DNA of 64,000 nucleotides, from NCBI RefSeq assembly GCF_012584455.1, contig NZ_JABAEB010000003.1:344217-408216 (forward strand). The letters run 5' to 3'. The notes under the pieces were generated by a model. It was given only the letters and a program-made list of their open reading frames with translations, made no database searches and had not been told where the DNA came from. Of this stretch, positions 61,888 through 64,000 are shown piece after piece. This stretch comes from Shewanella oncorhynchi (lineage in GTDB: Bacteria > Pseudomonadota > Gammaproteobacteria > Enterobacterales > Shewanellaceae). Every line of letters begins with the position of its first letter. Position 1 is the stretch's first letter. Both the position numbers and the translations under genes were made by a program.

Positions 61888-62091
61888 TAGGTTGCTTATA
61901 TGGGTATAAAAAAGACGCTAGGTTTTTTGTTTTTTTTATGTGATGATGATCAAAATTAAAACGCTCGTATGATTTATGACGAGTAAATCAATAACTATAA
62001 AATGTAAGCCGGTATTTTAACTCGGTATTTATCGAGTCTTGACGCTTGTATGGATATTGTTTCCGCAGTTGTGGGGATTTAGGAGAGAGTA

Positions 62092-63765
62092 GTGGATCAG
62101 CCTTGGATTAATCATTTGCCAGAAGATGTGCCTGCTGAAATTAATGTGGAACAATACTCATCGCTTGTCGATATGTTCGAGACAGCGGTGGCTAAGTATG
62201 AAGATCAACCTGCATTTATCAACATGGGTGCCACGCTAACCTATCGTAAATTGGAAGAACGCAGCCGAGCATTCGCTGCGTATTTACAAAATGAATTAAA
62301 GCTTGAAAAGGGCGACCGTGTCGCCTTGATGATGCCAAACCTGTTGCAGTATCCCATTGCACTGTTTGGTGTTTTGCGTGCAGGTATGGTGGTTGTTAAC
62401 GTTAACCCACTTTATACACCGCGCGAGCTTAAACATCAGTTGATTGACTCTGGCGCCAAAGCCATTGTGGTGGTGTCAAACTTCGCCCGCACTTTAGAAG
62501 AAGTGGTCGATCAAACTCCCGTTGAAAGCGTGATTATCACCAGTTTAGGTGATCAATTAAGTGCACCAAAACGCACCTTAGTGAACTTTGTGGTGAAGTA
62601 CATCAAGAAGTTAGTGCCAAAATACGATTTACCCCATGCCTTATCAATGCGCGATACCTTATCAACGGGTCGTCGCATGCAATACATCAAACCTGAAGTC
62701 ACTAACGATGATCTAGCATTTTTACAATACACAGGTGGTACCACTGGGGTCTCTAAAGGCGCTATGTTGACCCATGGTAATATTGTCGCAAACGTATTGC
62801 AGGCCGATGGTGCATATTCTCCCGCTTTAAACGATGGCAGTGAGTTTGTCGTAACGGCCTTGCCGCTGTACCACATCTTCGCCTTGACCGTGAATTGCCT
62901 GCTGTTTTTGCACAAAGGTAGTCAGAATTTACTCATCACCAATCCTCGCGATATCCCAGGATTTGTGGCTGAGTTGAAAAAGTATCCTTTCACCGCATTA
63001 ACTGGGGTAAATACCTTATTTAACGCTTTAGTGAACAGTGATGATTTTTCCCAGTTGGATTTCTCACGCTTAAAACTCTCTATCGGTGGCGGCATGGCGG
63101 TACAAAAAGCCGTGGCGGATAAATGGCAAACTATTACTAAAACCCGTTTACTTGAAGGTTATGGTCTGACGGAAGCCTCACCCTTATTAACCTGTTGTCC
63201 ATATAACTTAGACGGTTATAACGGTTCAATTGGTTTTCCTGCACCTTCGACACTGATCCAAATCCGTAATGATGACGGCAAGGTATTAGCCCAAGGCGAA
63301 ACCGGCGAGCTGTTTGGTAAAGGTCCTCAGGTGATGAAAGGCTATTGGCAACGTCCTGAAGAAACCGCCAAAGTGATCGACACTGACGGCTGGTTAGCCA
63401 CGGGCGATATTGGTTACATGGATGAGAAAGGTTTCTTCTATATTGTCGACCGTAAGAAGGATATGATCTTAGTCTCAGGTTTTAACGTATTCCCTAACGA
63501 AGTCGAAGAAGTGGTCGCACTTCATCCAAAAGTGATTGAAGTGGCTGCTGTTGGTGTGCCAAACGACGCCAGTGGCGAGTTAGTGAAGGTATTTGTGGTG
63601 GCAAAAGATAAATCTTTAACCGCTGAAGACATCATTAAGCACTGCCGTATTCATTTAACGGGATATAAAGTGCCGAAGCTGGTAGAATTTAGGGACGAGT
63701 TACCTAAAACCAACGTGGGTAAAATCTTGCGACGAGAGCTTAGAGACGAAGCTAAGCGCGCGTAA
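62092..63765 (+). CDS. fadD: Long-chain fatty acid-CoA ligase
   Basis: 557 residues (E. coli FadD 561). ATP/AMP motif '[21 protein letters not shown]' is only partly quoted here as [11 protein letters not shown]; '[13 protein letters not shown]' (motif II), '[25 protein letters not shown]' (hinge) and '[13 protein letters not shown]' (catalytic Lys) all present. Start GTG 62092 with AGGAGAG 5-6 nt upstream. Activates fatty acids for beta-oxidation at the inner membrane. The gene is followed by rnd, the same order as in E. coli. Confidence 0.95.
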   Translation: MDQPWINHLPEDVPAEINVEQYSSLVDMFETAVAKYEDQPAFINMGATLTYRKLEERSRAFAAYLQNELKLEKGDRVALMMPNLLQYPIALFGVLRAGMVVVNVNPLYTPRELKHQLIDSGAKAIVVVSNFARTLEEVVDQTPVESVIITSLGDQLSAPKRTLVNFVVKYIKKLVPKYDLPHALSMRDTLSTGRRMQYIKPEVTNDDLAFLQYTGGTTGVSKGAMLTHGNIVANVLQADGAYSPALNDGSEFVVTALPLYHIFALTVNCLLFLHKGSQNLLITNPRDIPGFVAELKKYPFTALTGVNTLFNALVNSDDFSQLDFSRLKLSIGGGMAVQKAVADKWQTITKTRLLEGYGLTEASPLLTCCPYNLDGYNGSIGFPAPSTLIQIRNDDGKVLAQGETGELFGKGPQVMKGYWQRPEETAKVIDTDGWLATGDIGYMDEKGFFYIVDRKKDMILVSGFNVFPNEVEEVVALHPKVIEVAAVGVPNDASGELVKVFVVAKDKSLTAEDIIKHCRIHLTGYKVPKLVEFRDELPKTNVGKILRRELRDEAKRA

Positions 63766-63770
63766 GATTG

Positions 63771-63800
63771 AAGCCGGCATTTGCCGGCTTTTGTTTTTAT
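63771..63800 (+). terminator. Terminator between fadD and rnd
   Basis: AAGCCGGC (63771-63778) pairs with GCCGGCTT (63783-63790) around a 4-nt loop, followed by TTGTTTTT. Confidence 0.9.
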
Positions 63801-63835
63801 GGACTGTGATTGACCCACAGGATCTGGAGAAGAAT

Positions 63836-64000
63836 TTGTCAGCGTTTCAATATGTGAGTGATGAAGTAAGCCTTAATGCCCTCGTTGCCCAATATAAACA
63901 GAGTAAGATACTCGTGTTAGATACCGAGTTTGTTCGTACTCGTACTTATTATGCCAAGTTAGGTTTGATCCAAGCCTATGATGGTAAAACCTTAGCTTTG
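63836..64000 (+). CDS. rnd: Ribonuclease D, N-terminal part (cut by the window edge)
   Basis: 55 codons, open to the right edge. Start TTG 63836 with GGAG 6 nt upstream. The first exonuclease motif of the DEDD family is visible as 'LVLDTEFVRTRTYYAKLGLIQ' (Asp and Glu metal ligands). Location right after fadD is the enterobacterial and Shewanella arrangement. Processes tRNA 3' ends. Confidence 0.88.
   Translation, partial: MSAFQYVSDEVSLNALVAQYKQSKILVLDTEFVRTRTYYAKLGLIQAYDGKTLAL

Overview
The window reads as chromosomal DNA of a marine or aquatic gammaproteobacterium, most likely Shewanella. This rests on gene content and order (thiamine TonB receptor/PnuT/kinase cluster, ExeM/NucH-type extracellular nuclease, ppk-ppx, the proteobacterial dedicated sortase locus, divergent maoP/hdfR, fadD next to rnd) and on protein style. 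It is inference from family recognition; no database search was run. No tRNA, rRNA, CRISPR array, prophage or intact insertion sequence was seen.

Layout. 1-2855: thiamine salvage (end of a TonB receptor, YkoF-like thiamine-binding protein, PnuT, phosphotransferase-fold kinase). 3049-9344: single metabolic and accessory genes (lipoprotein, DoxX, nitroreductase, three GNATs, a prolyl-hydroxylase-like oxygenase, a 7-bp tandem repeat). 9412-16245: periplasmic binding protein, a DUF2157/DUF4401/GDYXXLXY membrane operon and a large extracellular nuclease. 16246-19946: gene-poor AT-rich stretch holding an orphan thioredoxin-like protein and a CNNM/CorC-type membrane protein. 20549-29586: a J-domain operon with three uncharacterised, partly very acidic proteins, then ppx, ppk (with a Pho-box-like element), a YegD-type Hsp70 and a CreA lipoprotein. 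29743-38318: metC, then the complete sortase locus (pdsS, pdsR, pdsO, VIT/vWA substrate with LPQTA tail, sortase). 38424-47592: diguanylate cyclase, M28 peptidase, beta-barrel protein, RimK-like ligase with maoP, hdfR, dgkA, a periplasmic ATP-dependent DNA ligase and a GNAT. 48239-52433: a small-peptide region followed by a three-gene GMC dehydrogenase complex. 52767-64000: housekeeping and stress genes (SH3 protein, ylqF, an IPNS-like oxygenase, msrAB, hemB, tsaB, M50-like peptidase, periplasmic methyltransferase, alpha/beta hydrolase, fadD, start of rnd).

Best candidates for new biology: (i) the J-domain operon beside polyphosphate metabolism and an atypical Hsp70; (ii) the GMC/small-subunit/cytochrome cluster, whose enzyme subunits carry no visible export signal, whose cytochrome has one C-terminal heme motif, and which is preceded by a well-translated-looking 41-residue peptide with an NFNFN...GFG tail; (iii) a palindromic leader between pdsS and metC in which both the ribosome-binding site and the start codon of a tiny ORF are sequestered; (iv) a RimK-like glutamate ligase co-transcribed with a MaoP carrying an acidic tail; (v) 11-bp-spaced TTGCCA repeats in the pdsR/pdsO intergenic region.
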